NCBI RefSeq assembly: GCF_001420695.1
Contig: NZ_LJJB01000007.1
Location: forward strand, 767,890-831,889
Reading direction: 5' to 3'
DNA length: 64,000 bases
Origin: Brevibacillus choshinensis
Lineage (GTDB): Bacteria; Bacillota; Bacilli; Brevibacillales; Brevibacillaceae
The stretch's first letter is position 1. Every line of letters begins with the position of its first letter. Shown here piece after piece: positions 41,822 through 51,641 of this stretch. Below the pieces are notes generated by a model. The model had not been told where the DNA came from. It saw only the letters and a list, made by a program, of their open reading frames with translations, and made no database searches. A program made the translations under genes and the position numbers.

Positions 41822-43000
41822 ATGGCTTCCTTAATCCAGCGCCAATTTGTTGTCCTGTCGTTTATAACAGCCTTTTTATTTGTCATAACCGGGGTGCTCT
41901 CTTTGGGCGGCAACAGACTCATTATCGCATCCTCTGCGGTTCAGCAAGCAGCTACACACGTTTCCAGTCTTGCCATCTTGGGGTGGATGGGACAGGAAAT
42001 CCCGGTGCTCAATGAAACGGTACAGACGACCTCTGACCGTCGGACGAATAGTGTGACAGGTTTTCTGTTCCAGCTTGCAACTAGCATCCAGCCGGGTGAT
42101 TTGCGGAGCTTGTTGGGTCGAGAGCTTCCGGGTATGGTAACGACGGAGGACGCTCGTTTCGTCGTAGCGGGAAAAGGAGCGACGCTGGCCGATTTTTACG
42201 TAGAGTATCCACCACATCCCAAGCAGGTTATCGACGCATCTGACGCGATTCCGCTTCCACAGCCTACGGATACGGGTCAAGACAAGCCGATAGACGAACC
42301 GACAAAGCCAGTAGCCAATCCGAGTACGGGTGGAAAGAAAATCGTCTACGTGTACAACACACACAATCGAGAGTCATGGTACAGCGAGACAAAGCCGGTT
42401 GGCACATCAGTGGATCACCCGACGAGAAATATCTCCATGGTGGGCAAGCGTTTGGCGGAAGCGTTAAACGACCGGGGCATCGGCTCTGACGTGAGCAAGG
42501 ATGACATTTACCAGGAGCTTCTCAATCAGAAAAAGGACTACGCGCTGTCCTATGCACAGTCTTTGCAGGTAGTCAAAGCAGCGGTGGAAAGCAATCGTGA
42601 GCTTCACTACTTCTTTGATCTGCATCGCGATACTGCCCCGCGGGATCGTACGACCGTCACCATCAAAGGAAAAACGTATGCACGCGTCATGTTCGTCATC
42701 GGCAAACGAAATAAGAGCTTTGAGAAAAATGAAGCGTTTGCGACTGAATTACACCAGCTCATGGAAGAGATGTATCCAGACCTATCGCGCGGTGTGATGG
42801 AAAAAGGTGCAAAAACTGACCATGGGGAGTATAACCAGTCCATTTCACCGGGAAGCCTGTTAATGGAAATAGGTGGCACGGAAAACACGCTACAGGAAAG
42901 TCTGAATACGGCAGATGCAATGGCAGATGTATTTGCGGCCTACTACCTGAAGGCGGAAAAAGTGGGCAAACCGGTAGCGGATGAACCGGCAAAGAGGTGA
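41822..43000 (+). CDS. spoIIP: Stage II sporulation protein P (cell-wall hydrolase)
   Basis: 392 residues. A signal-anchor helix (about 9-30) places the enzyme outside the mother-cell membrane. After a variable linker comes the SpoIIP domain with VYNTHNRESWY, FFDLHRDTAPRD and LMEIGGTENT, which carry the zinc His/Glu residues. With SpoIIM/SpoIID it thins septal peptidoglycan before engulfment. AGGAG lies 9 bases upstream of ATG 41822. yqxA starts 5 bases after its stop. Confidence 0.97.
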   Translation: MASLIQRQFVVLSFITAFLFVITGVLSLGGNRLIIASSAVQQAATHVSSLAILGWMGQEIPVLNETVQTTSDRRTNSVTGFLFQLATSIQPGDLRSLLGRELPGMVTTEDARFVVAGKGATLADFYVEYPPHPKQVIDASDAIPLPQPTDTGQDKPIDEPTKPVANPSTGGKKIVYVYNTHNRESWYSETKPVGTSVDHPTRNISMVGKRLAEALNDRGIGSDVSKDDIYQELLNQKKDYALSYAQSLQVVKAAVESNRELHYFFDLHRDTAPRDRTTVTIKGKTYARVMFVIGKRNKSFEKNEAFATELHQLMEEMYPDLSRGVMEKGAKTDHGEYNQSISPGSLLMEIGGTENTLQESLNTADAMADVFAAYYLKAEKVGKPVADEPAKR

Positions 43001-43005
43001 CGAGC

Positions 43006-43314
43006 ATGAACGTGACGGCAAAACTGACAGGAATATTGGTGATCTTGCTGGTCGGCGTAGTTTTGGGACTGCAGACAGCCGAACGAGGTATTTCAAAAGT
43101 GAGCGGATTGACAGAGCAACAACCGCAGACCTTTTACATCAAGAAGATGGATGAAGGAAAAATGGAGATCGCGGTGATGGGCAAGCAAGTCCAAACGGCT
43201 AATCCGGAGAAGATGGTTAATTACATGAGCAATATGGGATTGACCATGGGATCGACGATTAAGAGTGGAGCAAAAACGTTTGTAGATTGGGTGGGTAATT
43301 TCTTCGCACCGTAA
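43006..43314 (+). CDS. yqxA: YqxA family protein (DUF3679)
   Basis: 102 residues with an N-terminal membrane helix (about residues 7-25) and an exported remainder. It directly follows spoIIP, as yqxA does in B. subtilis, where it forms gpr-spoIIP-yqxA-lepA-hemN. Its function is not known. AGAGGTGA lies 5 bases before ATG 43006. In B. subtilis lepA comes next; here it lies 11 kb further on. Confidence 0.85.
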   Translation: MNVTAKLTGILVILLVGVVLGLQTAERGISKVSGLTEQQPQTFYIKKMDEGKMEIAVMGKQVQTANPEKMVNYMSNMGLTMGSTIKSGAKTFVDWVGNFFAP

Positions 43315-43362
43315 CATATTGTTTATGGACAAAAAAATAATAGGCAGAAAGAACGAATGACG

Positions 43363-43389
43363 AAAGACCCGGGTGATCGGGTCTTTTTT
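43363..43389 (+). terminator. Intrinsic terminator after the gpr-spoIIP-yqxA unit
   Basis: AAAGACCCG / CGGGTCTTT stem, loop GGTGAT, T6 run. Within the 314-base gap 43315-43628 I see only this terminator and the promoter at 43547. Confidence 0.93.
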
Positions 43390-43546
43390 GTCTGTGTAGA
43401 TGGTTCTGGAACATTTTACAGAAGTGGGGTATCACAAGCTACGCCTGAGGCCAAAGGGTATGGAAAATGAATTTGATCATGTTTTTGCTGAATAAACACA
43501 AGATTTAATATAGTCAGTGAAAATATAATTGTTTGAATTTATTGTG

Positions 43547-43575
43547 TTGCCAAAAAATTGTACTAATGGCATAAT
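43547..43575 (+). promoter_or_regulatory. Promoter of the peptide-importer operon
   Basis: TTGCCA (43547-43552), 17 bases, CATAAT (43570-43575); each matches five of six consensus bases. Confidence 0.65.
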
Positions 43576-43628
43576 ATCTATTGATAGAAGTATTTCTATT
43601 GAATATATCGGTAAGAGAGGTGCGCCAC

Positions 43629-44597
43629 GTGTCACAGCCTGTCCTTCAAATCGAAAACTTGCAGACGCACTTTTTTACGGACCGCGGCCAAATCCCTGCT
43701 GTTGACGGTGTCACAATCACAGTAAATAAAGGTGAAGTAGTCGGCATCGTAGGAGAATCCGGTTGTGGAAAAAGCGTAACCTCGCTTTCCGTCATGAAGC
43801 TGGTACCAAATCCTCCGGGTAAAATCGTCGGTGGAGCGATTCGCTTCAAGGGAGAAGATCTGGTTACTGCAGACGAAAAACGGATGCGGGAAATACGCGG
43901 CAACGAAATCGCGATGATCTTTCAGGAACCGATGACCTCGCTCAATCCGGTCTTTACGATTGGCGACCAAATCGGAGAAGCCGTTCGTTTACATACCAAA
44001 GCGAGTAAAAAGGAATCCCGGCAGCGCGCGGTCGAAATGCTAAGGAAAGTAGGTATTCCGCGTGCCGAAGCGATCGTGGACGAATATCCACACCAGTTAT
44101 CAGGCGGGATGCGTCAGCGTGTGATGATCGCGATGGCGATGGCCTGTGATCCAGAGCTGCTGATAGCGGACGAGCCTACGACGGCATTGGACGTTACCAT
44201 TCAGGCCCAGATTCTGGACTTGATGAGGCAGTGCAATCGGGAATCAGACACGGCCATTTTGCTCATCACGCACGATCTCGGAGTGGTAGCGGAAATGTGC
44301 CACCGAGTCGTTGTTATGTATGCGGGCAACGTAATTGAAGAAGGGGATGTGCGGACTATCTTGAAAAACCCGCAGCATCCATACACGGTAGGCTTGCTAC
44401 AGTCACTGCCAAAGCTGGAGGAGTCCCAGGAGCGCTTGTATTCCATTCCTGGTAACGTTCCTATCCCAGGGTCGCTGACAGTCGGATGCCGTTTTGCTCC
44501 ACGTTGCGACAAAGTGACGGATCGATGCCGAGTAGAAATGCCAGAGCTGAAAGTAGTGGGAGAAAACCATCGCTCGCGCTGCTGGATAGCAGAATAA
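43629..44597 (+). CDS. Peptide ABC transporter ATPase, DppD/OppD type
   Basis: 322 residues. Walker [10 protein letters not shown], signature LSGGMRQRVMIAMA, Walker B LLIADEPTTALD, and the C-terminal oligopeptide-type Fe-S/Cys region (CRFAPRCDKVTDRCRVEMP). It powers peptide uptake as a heterodimer with the next gene. GTG 43629 has AGAGAGGTG about 6 bases before; the ATG upstream (43581) has no site. It is the first gene of a five-gene importer; the order D-F-A-B-C is the reverse of the usual A-B-C-D-F. Confidence 0.93.
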   Translation: MSQPVLQIENLQTHFFTDRGQIPAVDGVTITVNKGEVVGIVGESGCGKSVTSLSVMKLVPNPPGKIVGGAIRFKGEDLVTADEKRMREIRGNEIAMIFQEPMTSLNPVFTIGDQIGEAVRLHTKASKKESRQRAVEMLRKVGIPRAEAIVDEYPHQLSGGMRQRVMIAMAMACDPELLIADEPTTALDVTIQAQILDLMRQCNRESDTAILLITHDLGVVAEMCHRVVVMYAGNVIEEGDVRTILKNPQHPYTVGLLQSLPKLEESQERLYSIPGNVPIPGSLTVGCRFAPRCDKVTDRCRVEMPELKVVGENHRSRCWIAE

Positions 44598-44615
44598 CCC
44601 GAGAGGAGCATGCAG

Positions 44616-45587
44616 GTGGCTGAAGAATTACTCGTCGTTAAAAACTTGAAAAAATACTATCCGATCACAGGCGGTGTCCTCGGCGGGGAAGTAGGAGTCG
44701 TAAAAGCAGTAGACGATGTTTCGTTCGCGGTAAAGCGAGGAGAAACGTTGGGGCTGGTAGGGGAGAGTGGCTGTGGGAAATCGACGACAGGACGTTCCTT
44801 ACTGCGCTTGATCGAACCGACAGCAGGTGAAATCTATTTCGACGGAGTGAACGTGTCATCCCTTTCAAAAGATGACATGCGCAAGATGCGCCGCGACATG
44901 CAAATCGTCTTTCAAGATCCATTTGCTTCTCTGAATCCTCGTCATAATATTGATAAGATTCTGGAAGAGCCTCTCATTGTACATGGCATCGGTAATTCTG
45001 CAGAGCGGAAAAAACGAGTGCTAGAGATGCTAGAGGTGGTTGGCTTGAGCAGCTATCACGCACGCCGTTATCCGCATCAGTTCAGTGGCGGTCAACGCCA
45101 GCGGATCGGGATAGCCCGTGCCTTGATGCTTAATCCCAAGCTGATTATAGCGGACGAGCCGGTATCTGCTCTTGACGTGTCGATCCAATCTCAGGTCTTG
45201 AATTTGATGCAGGATCTGCAAAAGGAAATGGGTCTGACCTACGTGTTTATCGCCCATGACCTCAGCGTGGTCCGTCATATCAGCGATCGGGTTGGAGTGA
45301 TGTACCTGGGGCGTATTGTAGAATTGACGACGAGTGGTCAGCTCTATAGCAATCCACTTCACCCTTATACCAAAGCCTTGCTGTCAGCGGTTCCTACGCC
45401 AGATCCAGACGCTGTGCGCGATCGGGTCATCCTCCAAGGAGATGTGCCGAGTCCAGCCAACCCACCCAGCGGTTGTACGTTCCATACGCGTTGCCCCCAT
45501 GTGACGGATGAATGCCGCACAATACGACCAGAATTCCGAGATGCGGGAGACGGGCATTTTGTGGCTTGCCATCTATACAAGTCATAG
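44616..45587 (+). CDS. Peptide ABC transporter ATPase, DppF/OppF type
   Basis: 323 residues with Walker [10 protein letters not shown], signature [15 protein letters not shown], Walker [13 protein letters not shown] and a similar Cys-containing C-terminus ([15 protein letters not shown]). Pairs with the preceding ATPase. I chose GTG 44616, 7 bases after AGGAG; the ATG at 44610 is 1 base from the ribosome site. A TTGACA box at 45639-45644, before the next gene, hints at an extra promoter for the binding protein. Confidence 0.93.
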   Translation: MAEELLVVKNLKKYYPITGGVLGGEVGVVKAVDDVSFAVKRGETLGLVGESGCGKSTTGRSLLRLIEPTAGEIYFDGVNVSSLSKDDMRKMRRDMQIVFQDPFASLNPRHNIDKILEEPLIVHGIGNSAERKKRVLEMLEVVGLSSYHARRYPHQFSGGQRQRIGIARALMLNPKLIIADEPVSALDVSIQSQVLNLMQDLQKEMGLTYVFIAHDLSVVRHISDRVGVMYLGRIVELTTSGQLYSNPLHPYTKALLSAVPTPDPDAVRDRVILQGDVPSPANPPSGCTFHTRCPHVTDECRTIRPEFRDAGDGHFVACHLYKS

Positions 45588-45699
45588 CCTGCTTTGGGCT
45601 AGAAGAGAGCCTCATTAAAGGGGGGATGCGAAGCAGGGTTGACACTATCTATTATCTACCATGTGTAAAATCTGAAAGTTTAGAAGAGGGGGATTATTC

Positions 45700-47373
45700 A
45701 TGAAGAAGAGAGTACTCTCTGCTGCCATGACCAGCTTGCTGGCACTCGCGATGCTGCTCACAGGTTGCGGCGGATCTCAAACCGCACAAAAGCCGGCAGA
45801 ACAGCCAAAGACAGAAGCACCGGCGCCAGCAGCAACACCTGCACCAGAACCTGCTAAAAGTGGTCCTAAACAGTTGATCATAGGACGCGGTGGCGATTCC
45901 GTTGGTTTGGATCCAATCCAACAAACCGATGGGGAGTCTTTCAAGGTAACAGAAAACGTATTCGATACATTGGTAGGCTACGAGGAAGAGAGCACTGCGG
46001 TCGTTCCTTCTTTAGCTGAGAAATGGGAGATTGCTCCAGATGGCTTGACTTACACCTTCCATCTGCGTTCCGGAGTGAAATTCCACGACGGAACTGATTT
46101 CAATGCCGAAGCGGTGAAATGGAACTTCGAGCGTTGGAGCGACAAGAGCCATCCACAGCATAACAAGGAAGGCTTTGAATACTACAACGACATGTTCGGC
46201 GGTTACAAGGGCGACAAAGACCACGTAATCAAATCGGTGGAAGCGGTTGACCCACAAACAGTGAAGTTCACGCTGAACCGTCCGCTGGCTCCATTCATTC
46301 AAAACCTGGGCATGTCCTGCTTCGCTATCGCTTCTCCAAAAGCGGTACAAGAGATGGGCGTTGAGAAGTTTAACGAAAACCCAGTAGGTACAGGTCCATT
46401 CGTATTCAAAGAATGGAAGCGTAACGACACGATCACTTTGGAAAAGAACCCAAATTACTGGAACGCAGGATTCCCGAAATTGGACAAGATCGTATTCAAA
46501 ACCATTCCTGAGAACACAGCTCGTCTGACTGCCTTGACTTCCGGAGAGATCGACATGATGGACGGTCTGAATCCAGATGACGCTCAGGCTGTAAAAGACA
46601 ATCAAGATTTGCAACTGATTCTTCGTCCTTCCATGAACATCGGCTTCGTCGGTTTCAACGTGGAGAAAAAGCCACTCGACAATCCGAAAGTTCGTGAAGC
46701 ACTTGCTTATGCAATCAACAAGCCCGCTATTATCGAAGCATTCTTCGCAGGACTGGGCCAACCGGCTGTTAACCCAATGCCTCCTTCTATTTGGGGCCAC
46801 AATGGCAACATCAAAGACCGCGAGTTCAGTCTGGACAAAGCAAAACAATTGCTGACAGAAGCGGGCTTCCCGAACGGTTTCAAAATCAAGTTCTGGGCTA
46901 TGCCTGTAGCTCGTCCATACATGCCAGATGGTGTGAAAATTGCTGAAGCAATCCAGCAAGATCTGAAAAAGATCGGTGTTGAAGCAGAAATCGTCACGAT
47001 GGAATGGGCAACGTACCTGGAAAAAACAAAAGCAGGCGAACAAGAAATGTTCATGCTTGGATGGACTGGCGACAACGGAGACCCAGACAACTTCCTGGCT
47101 ACCTTGCTCGACAAAAACAACATCGGCGGTAACAACCGTACGCGTTGGGCAAATGAAGATGCACACAAATTGCTGATGCAAGCACAATCCGCAACCACCA
47201 AGGAAGAGCGTGAAAAACTGTACCTGCAAGTACAGGAAATCATCTTCAAGGACGTGCCAATGGTTCCACTGGCTCACTCCACTCCTGCATTGGCTGCCAA
47301 AGCTAGCATCATCAACTACAAGCCACATCCAAAAGGTTCCGAGAGCTTGGAGAAGGTTGAATTCAAAGAGTAG
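45700..47373 (+). CDS. Dipeptide/oligopeptide-binding lipoprotein (SBP_bac_5)
   Basis: 557 residues. The lipoprotein signal ends LAMLLTGC; a Pro/Ala/Glu linker leads into the type 5 solute-binding domain (ESFKVTENVFDTLVGYEEES, TYTFHLRSGVKFHDGTDF, NPVGTGPFVF). It is the receptor of this importer, and unlike the lone OppA-like gene at 16 kb it sits with all its partners. AGAGGGGG precedes ATG. A hairpin after its stop may raise its level relative to the permeases. Confidence 0.93.
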   Translation: MKKRVLSAAMTSLLALAMLLTGCGGSQTAQKPAEQPKTEAPAPAATPAPEPAKSGPKQLIIGRGGDSVGLDPIQQTDGESFKVTENVFDTLVGYEEESTAVVPSLAEKWEIAPDGLTYTFHLRSGVKFHDGTDFNAEAVKWNFERWSDKSHPQHNKEGFEYYNDMFGGYKGDKDHVIKSVEAVDPQTVKFTLNRPLAPFIQNLGMSCFAIASPKAVQEMGVEKFNENPVGTGPFVFKEWKRNDTITLEKNPNYWNAGFPKLDKIVFKTIPENTARLTALTSGEIDMMDGLNPDDAQAVKDNQDLQLILRPSMNIGFVGFNVEKKPLDNPKVREALAYAINKPAIIEAFFAGLGQPAVNPMPPSIWGHNGNIKDREFSLDKAKQLLTEAGFPNGFKIKFWAMPVARPYMPDGVKIAEAIQQDLKKIGVEAEIVTMEWATYLEKTKAGEQEMFMLGWTGDNGDPDNFLATLLDKNNIGGNNRTRWANEDAHKLLMQAQSATTKEEREKLYLQVQEIIFKDVPMVPLAHSTPALAAKASIINYKPHPKGSESLEKVEFKE

Positions 47374-47398
47374 GTTTGATCGGAATCGACAAATAGCT

Positions 47399-47437
47399 GA
47401 AAGGGTAAGAGGAGATTATCCCTCTTCTTGCCCTTTC
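47399..47437 (+). promoter_or_regulatory. Intercistronic hairpin between binding protein and permease
   Basis: GAAAGGG-T-AAGAGG pairs with CCTCTT-CTT-GCCCTTTC, loop AGATTATC. The tail is C/T mixed and not a strict T-run, so it may act as a partial terminator or mRNA stabiliser, a common device after binding-protein genes. Confidence 0.6.
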
Positions 47438-47490
47438 CTTATTTATTCAGCACTTATTGTACGTAGTTTTCTATTAAGGAAAGCGAGGAG

Positions 47491-48501
47491 ATGGCATTGC
47501 TATCCTACAGCATCCGAAGAATTCTCATGCTCATCCCCGTTCTACTGGGCATGTCTATCGTCGTTTTTTCTATCATCCGTGCCATCCCAGGTGATCCGGC
47601 TCTCACCATTCTGGGAGAGAAAGCAAGTCCAAAGGCAATTGAAGATTTACGGGAAGTACTTGGTCTGAACAATCCTTGGTATGTTCAATACTTTGACTAT
47701 TTAAAACAGATTTTGTCGGGGGATTTGGGTGTTTCCCTACACTCCGGTGCCAGCATTACGCAAGAAATCGGTCCGTATTTGGCAGCGACGACGGAATTAA
47801 CGATCGTCAGCATGCTTTTCGCAGTGATCATTGGTGTGAATGCAGGGATTCTTTCTGCATGGAAGCAAAACTCCTGGTTTGACTACAGTGCGATGTTGAT
47901 CGCCTTGATTGGCGTTTCTATGCCAATCTTCTGGTTGGGTTTGATGGAGCAATGGTTCTTTGCGCAAGAGCTGAAGTGGCTGCCATCAGTTGGACGTGAC
48001 AATTCGCGTAATCCCGTGGAGGCCATTACGCAGTTCTATATACTGGATACGCTTCTCGCTGGACAGTGGGATCAGCTGTGGGAGGTTATCAAGCATCTCA
48101 TTCTGCCAGGTGTTGCTCTGGGTACCATTCCGATGGCGATTATCGCCCGTATTACACGCTCCAGTATGCTGGAGGTCATGCGTGCAGACTATGTGAGAAC
48201 TGCGCGAGCAAAAGGGATGGCTCAATTCTGGGTTGTTTACAAGCATGCGTTGAAAAATGCAATGATTCCGGTGCTGACGGTGATCGGCTTGCAGACAGGC
48301 TTGTTGCTTGGTGGCGCGGTACTGACCGAGACCATCTTTGGATGGCCAGGAGTTGGACGATACATCTTTACCGCGATCGGCAACCGTGACTATCCGGTGA
48401 TCCAGTCAGGCATTTTGGTGATTGCCACGATTTTCGTGTTGATTAACCTGCTGGTGGACCTCCTGTATGCCTTTATTGATCCACGTATCAAATATCGCTA
48501 G
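47491..48501 (+). CDS. Peptide ABC permease, DppB/OppB type
   Basis: 336 residues, six membrane helices, with the BPD_transp_1 EAA loop DYVRTARAKGMAQFWVVYKHALKNA contacting the ATPases. Start choice: the ATG at 47491 abuts GAGGAG but has AAGGA 10 bases before; TTG 47497 (two codons later) has GAGGAG at a 6-base distance and is a fair alternative. It forms the membrane channel with the DppC-type gene 13 bases downstream. Confidence 0.93.
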   Translation: MALLSYSIRRILMLIPVLLGMSIVVFSIIRAIPGDPALTILGEKASPKAIEDLREVLGLNNPWYVQYFDYLKQILSGDLGVSLHSGASITQEIGPYLAATTELTIVSMLFAVIIGVNAGILSAWKQNSWFDYSAMLIALIGVSMPIFWLGLMEQWFFAQELKWLPSVGRDNSRNPVEAITQFYILDTLLAGQWDQLWEVIKHLILPGVALGTIPMAIIARITRSSMLEVMRADYVRTARAKGMAQFWVVYKHALKNAMIPVLTVIGLQTGLLLGGAVLTETIFGWPGVGRYIFTAIGNRDYPVIQSGILVIATIFVLINLLVDLLYAFIDPRIKYR

Positions 48502-48514
48502 GGGGGATTGAGAT

Positions 48515-49408
48515 ATGGCAAATACACAAGTACAAACTGTACCTTTGAAAGTGAAGGACGAGCAGATTATCTCACCTTGGCGAGAAGCCTGGCGAGCATT
48601 GCGTAAAAACAAGCTGGCGATGGTCGGACTGGGGATTATTATCTTTTTCGTAGTCGTTGCCCTTTTTGCACCGATTATTGCCCCTTACCCATACGATGAA
48701 GGTGAACTGGTCATGAAGAACAAGCCGCCTTCTGAAGAGCATTGGTTTGGTACGGACTATAACGGGCGGGACGTATTTAGCCGCGTGGTTTATGGTGCAC
48801 GCATTTCCTTGTGGGTAGGTACTTTCTCCGTTATTGGCTCGGTAGTCGCAGGTACGATCCTTGGCTTGCTGGCCGGCTACTATGGCAAATGGGTAGATAC
48901 GCTCATTTCCCGTATTTTTGACATCATGTTGGCATTTCCAAGTATCCTTTTGGCGATTGCCATTGTCGCCATATTAGGTCCGTCATTACAGAATGCATTG
49001 TTGGCGATTGCGATCATTAACATTCCGACTTTTGGTCGCTTGGTGCGTTCGCGGGTTCTGAGTCTAAAAGAAGAAGAATTCGTCATGGCGGCACGTGCGA
49101 TTGGGATGAAGGATTCACGCATTCTCATGCAGCATATTTTGCCGAATAGCTTGGCTCCGATCATCGTTACCGGTACGATGGGGATTGCAACGGCCATTAT
49201 CGAAGCAGCGGCTCTTGGCTTTTTGGGTCTGGGTGCACAGCCACCTGAGCCTGAGTGGGGGAAAATGCTGTCTGATTCCCGTCAGTACATCCAAAAAGCT
49301 CCGTGGACCGTTATTTTCCCGGGCTTGTCAATCATGCTGACTGTTCTTGGTTTTAACTTGATTGGGGATGGTTTGCGCGATGCACTCGACCCACGGATGA
49401 AAAACTAA
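48515..49408 (+). CDS. Peptide ABC permease, DppC/OppC type
   Basis: 297 residues. An N-terminal cytoplasmic stretch, OppC N-terminal helix (about 35-60), then the permease core with the EAA loop EFVMAARAIGMKDSRILMQHILPNS. GGGGGG lies 7 bases before ATG. It is the last gene of the importer and is followed at once by a strong terminator. Confidence 0.94.
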   Translation: MANTQVQTVPLKVKDEQIISPWREAWRALRKNKLAMVGLGIIIFFVVVALFAPIIAPYPYDEGELVMKNKPPSEEHWFGTDYNGRDVFSRVVYGARISLWVGTFSVIGSVVAGTILGLLAGYYGKWVDTLISRIFDIMLAFPSILLAIAIVAILGPSLQNALLAIAIINIPTFGRLVRSRVLSLKEEEFVMAARAIGMKDSRILMQHILPNSLAPIIVTGTMGIATAIIEAAALGFLGLGAQPPEPEWGKMLSDSRQYIQKAPWTVIFPGLSIMLTVLGFNLIGDGLRDALDPRMKN

Positions 49409-49422
49409 TAGGCATGAACAGT

Positions 49423-49451
49423 GGGAGGGAGATTGCTACCCTCCCTTTTTT
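49423..49451 (+). terminator. Terminator of the peptide importer, overlapping a convergent gene
   Basis: GGGAGGG / CCCTCCC stem plus T6. The right arm and T-run lie inside the last codons of the minus-strand hydrolase gene ending at 49436. Confidence 0.9.
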
Positions 49452-50215
49452 ACGTAGGAAAACTCACGACATAGTCGATTCAATTCAGCAGAAGCTTTGG
49501 TAACTACTTGATGAGCAACGCCTGGGATTATGACGCTTTCAGCTTGGGGTAGCCCTTGATGGAGCAGCAGTCTGTATCGGTACATATGTCGGTCTTCTTC
49601 CCCATAGACGAGGAGGGTCGGCAGGTGAATCTCAGGTAGTCTTTCCGTGCAATGATAGGAATGGCCAGCTACATACAGATGTTTCAAGGTATCGGCGTCA
49701 GTCAAGGAAACGTGCCTGATCCATGTTTCTTGCATGTCCGGGCTTTCTACATGGGAAGTGGTAATGCTCCTGGCGAGGAGGGGAACGCCATGGATACTGG
49801 CCATGGCTTCTGCTATGTAAAAGCGACTGTGTAAATAAAGATCGCTCACTTCAGAAAAGCCGCTGACTAAGATCAAGCCTTGAACCTCGTCTGGAAAAGA
49901 GAGCGCGTATTCTAAAGCTATGGAGGCTCCTTGCGAATAGCCAAGCAATATCGGACGTTCATGACCCAATAAACCCATTAGCTCATGCAGGTATACAGCC
50001 AGATCGTGAATAGTGAATGGCTTTGCGAGAGAACTGCTTCGACCATGACCGGGTAGATCAGGCAGTACTAACTGGTATGAATCCGAGAGGGGCTGTTGGG
50101 AAGTAAAATTAATAGAACCAATGCAGGGAGCGTGAATGCAAACGAGTGGAGTGCCTTGACCCAAAAAGGTGCACGCAATCTGTTCTCCGTTTGAAAGAGT
50201 GAGGATTCGTTCCAT
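49436..50215 (-). CDS. Alpha/beta-fold hydrolase
   Basis: 259 residues. Fold hallmarks: oxyanion HxPC-like IHAPCIG, DLPGHGRS, the nucleophile elbow GYSQG (Ser), and a C-terminal Asp in VYGEEDRH with His in GVAHQ. All three catalytic positions are present. The substrate is unknown; esterase, lipase or C-C hydrolase are possible. ATG 50215 has AAGGAG 8 bases before it. It is convergent with the peptide importer and divergent from the M24 peptidase. Confidence 0.88.
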   Translation of the reverse strand: MERILTLSNGEQIACTFLGQGTPLVCIHAPCIGSINFTSQQPLSDSYQLVLPDLPGHGRSSSLAKPFTIHDLAVYLHELMGLLGHERPILLGYSQGASIALEYALSFPDEVQGLILVSGFSEVSDLYLHSRFYIAEAMASIHGVPLLARSITTSHVESPDMQETWIRHVSLTDADTLKHLYVAGHSYHCTERLPEIHLPTLLVYGEEDRHMYRYRLLLHQGLPQAESVIIPGVAHQVVTKASAELNRLCREFSYVKKGG

Positions 50216-50329
50216 GACATATTCTCCTTGTGTATAAGAATTATGATTGTACCGGAATTTTTCCAGAATAAACTTCTTTTTTGCATAGGGAAGTGGTATT
50301 CTCGCATTAGAATAACTGGAGAAAGCTAG

Positions 50330-51430
50330 GTGGCGAAGATGTTCCAAGAACGCATTCAGAAGCTGCATGATTTTCTTATCAAGCAAGAACTCGACGCGGT
50401 GTTGATCTCCTCTCCCAAGCATGTTTATTATTTGACAGGTTTTTTCACCGATCCTCATGAACGTTTTCTAGGCCTGATCATTCCTGCAACAGGTGAGCCA
50501 TCGTTGATCGTTCCGGCACTGGACCGTGAAGCAGCGTCTGCGGCTTCATCCGTCCCAAATATTTTCACCCACACGGATATACAAAATCCATATGACGTAT
50601 TAAAGCAAACGCTTCCATCTAATTTACAGCATCTGGGGATTGAAAAAAGCCATATGACTGTGGAGCGTTACGAAGCGATGGGCGAGGTAGTAGGTGCTTC
50701 CCGCTACTTCGATGTAGAAGAGCCTCTGCGTGAAATGAGACTGATCAAATCGGCGGATGAAGTGGTGCGCATGAAACACGCAATCCAATTGGTCGAAGAT
50801 TCTTTGAGCGAAACATTGAAAAAAGTAAAGCCAGGTGTTACAGAAATGGAACTCGTAGCGGAGCTGGAATTCCAGATGAAGCGACTGGGTGCAGAAGGTC
50901 CTTCCTTTACCTCTATGGTGTTGGCTGGCGAAAAATCTGCATTGCCACATGGGAAACCGGGAACACGTGAAGTGCGCGAAGGCGAGGTTCTGTTGTTTGA
51001 TATCGGCGTCGAAGCAAACGGCTATGTTTCCGATATTACCCGTACATTTGCTGTGGGAGAAATTAACGAACAACTGCGCGAGATTTATGAGACTGTACTG
51101 GCTGCCAACGAAGCGGCCATCGCTGAAATTCGACCAGGCGTGACGTTTGCTCATCTCGACCAAACGGCGCGTGATGTGATTTCTGCCAAAGGCTATGGAG
51201 AGTATTTCATGCATCGTCTAGGCCATGGTCTGGGTATGGATGTTCATGAATATCCATCCGTTCACGGGCAAAATCAAGAACAGCTGCGTGCCGGCATGGT
51301 ATTTACCATTGAACCGGGAATCTACGTTCCAGGAGTAGGCGGAGTGCGGATCGAAGACGATGTGCTCGTGACAGAGACTGGCGTAGAAGTGCTTACTCAA
51401 TTCCCGAAACAACTGACGGTAATCGGCTAA
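50330..51430 (+). CDS. Xaa-Pro aminopeptidase-like M24 metallopeptidase
   Basis: 366 residues. An N-terminal creatinase-like domain (to about 135) precedes the pita-bread catalytic domain, whose two-metal ligands are in LLFDIGVEANGYVSDITRTF (two Asp), GLGMDVHEYP (His), TIEPGIY (Glu) and GGVRIEDD (Glu). It probably releases an N-terminal residue before proline. Its position a few hundred bases after a peptide importer fits peptide breakdown. GTG 50330 has GGAG 8 bases before; ATG 50339 (AGGTGG at 5 bases) is an alternative. Confidence 0.92.
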   Translation: MAKMFQERIQKLHDFLIKQELDAVLISSPKHVYYLTGFFTDPHERFLGLIIPATGEPSLIVPALDREAASAASSVPNIFTHTDIQNPYDVLKQTLPSNLQHLGIEKSHMTVERYEAMGEVVGASRYFDVEEPLREMRLIKSADEVVRMKHAIQLVEDSLSETLKKVKPGVTEMELVAELEFQMKRLGAEGPSFTSMVLAGEKSALPHGKPGTREVREGEVLLFDIGVEANGYVSDITRTFAVGEINEQLREIYETVLAANEAAIAEIRPGVTFAHLDQTARDVISAKGYGEYFMHRLGHGLGMDVHEYPSVHGQNQEQLRAGMVFTIEPGIYVPGVGGVRIEDDVLVTETGVEVLTQFPKQLTVIG

Positions 51431-51456
51431 GAGAGCGATCATCTATAACTGAATAG

Positions 51457-51494
51457 AAAGCATCCCCCGATTGAGCGTTGGGAGGTGCTTTTTT
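51457..51494 (+). terminator. Intrinsic terminator after the M24 peptidase
   Basis: AAAGCATCCC ... GGGAGGTGCTTT hairpin with a T6 run. Confidence 0.85.
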
Positions 51495-51641
51495 GTTTGC
51501 CAGGAAAGGAGGTGGGGCGAGAAAGATTTTGCTGACAAGTGTTAAAGCCGGAATAGTAGAAAAGTTAAAACGTTAAAACGTAATCATTGCGATTTGATTA
51601 GCCAATAACCGGGGGAATATACAAACGGAGAGAACAAGCAC

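Noticed and set aside
46012-47328. 438-codon minus-strand frame opposite the peptide-binding lipoprotein gene
   Set aside because: Same reasoning: composition mirrors the real gene and no start signals are visible.
51540-51580. GTTAAAAC direct repeat (two units) as CRISPR or iteron
   Set aside because: Only two short units without spacers; probably an AT-rich promoter region of the frameshifted lipoprotein gene.
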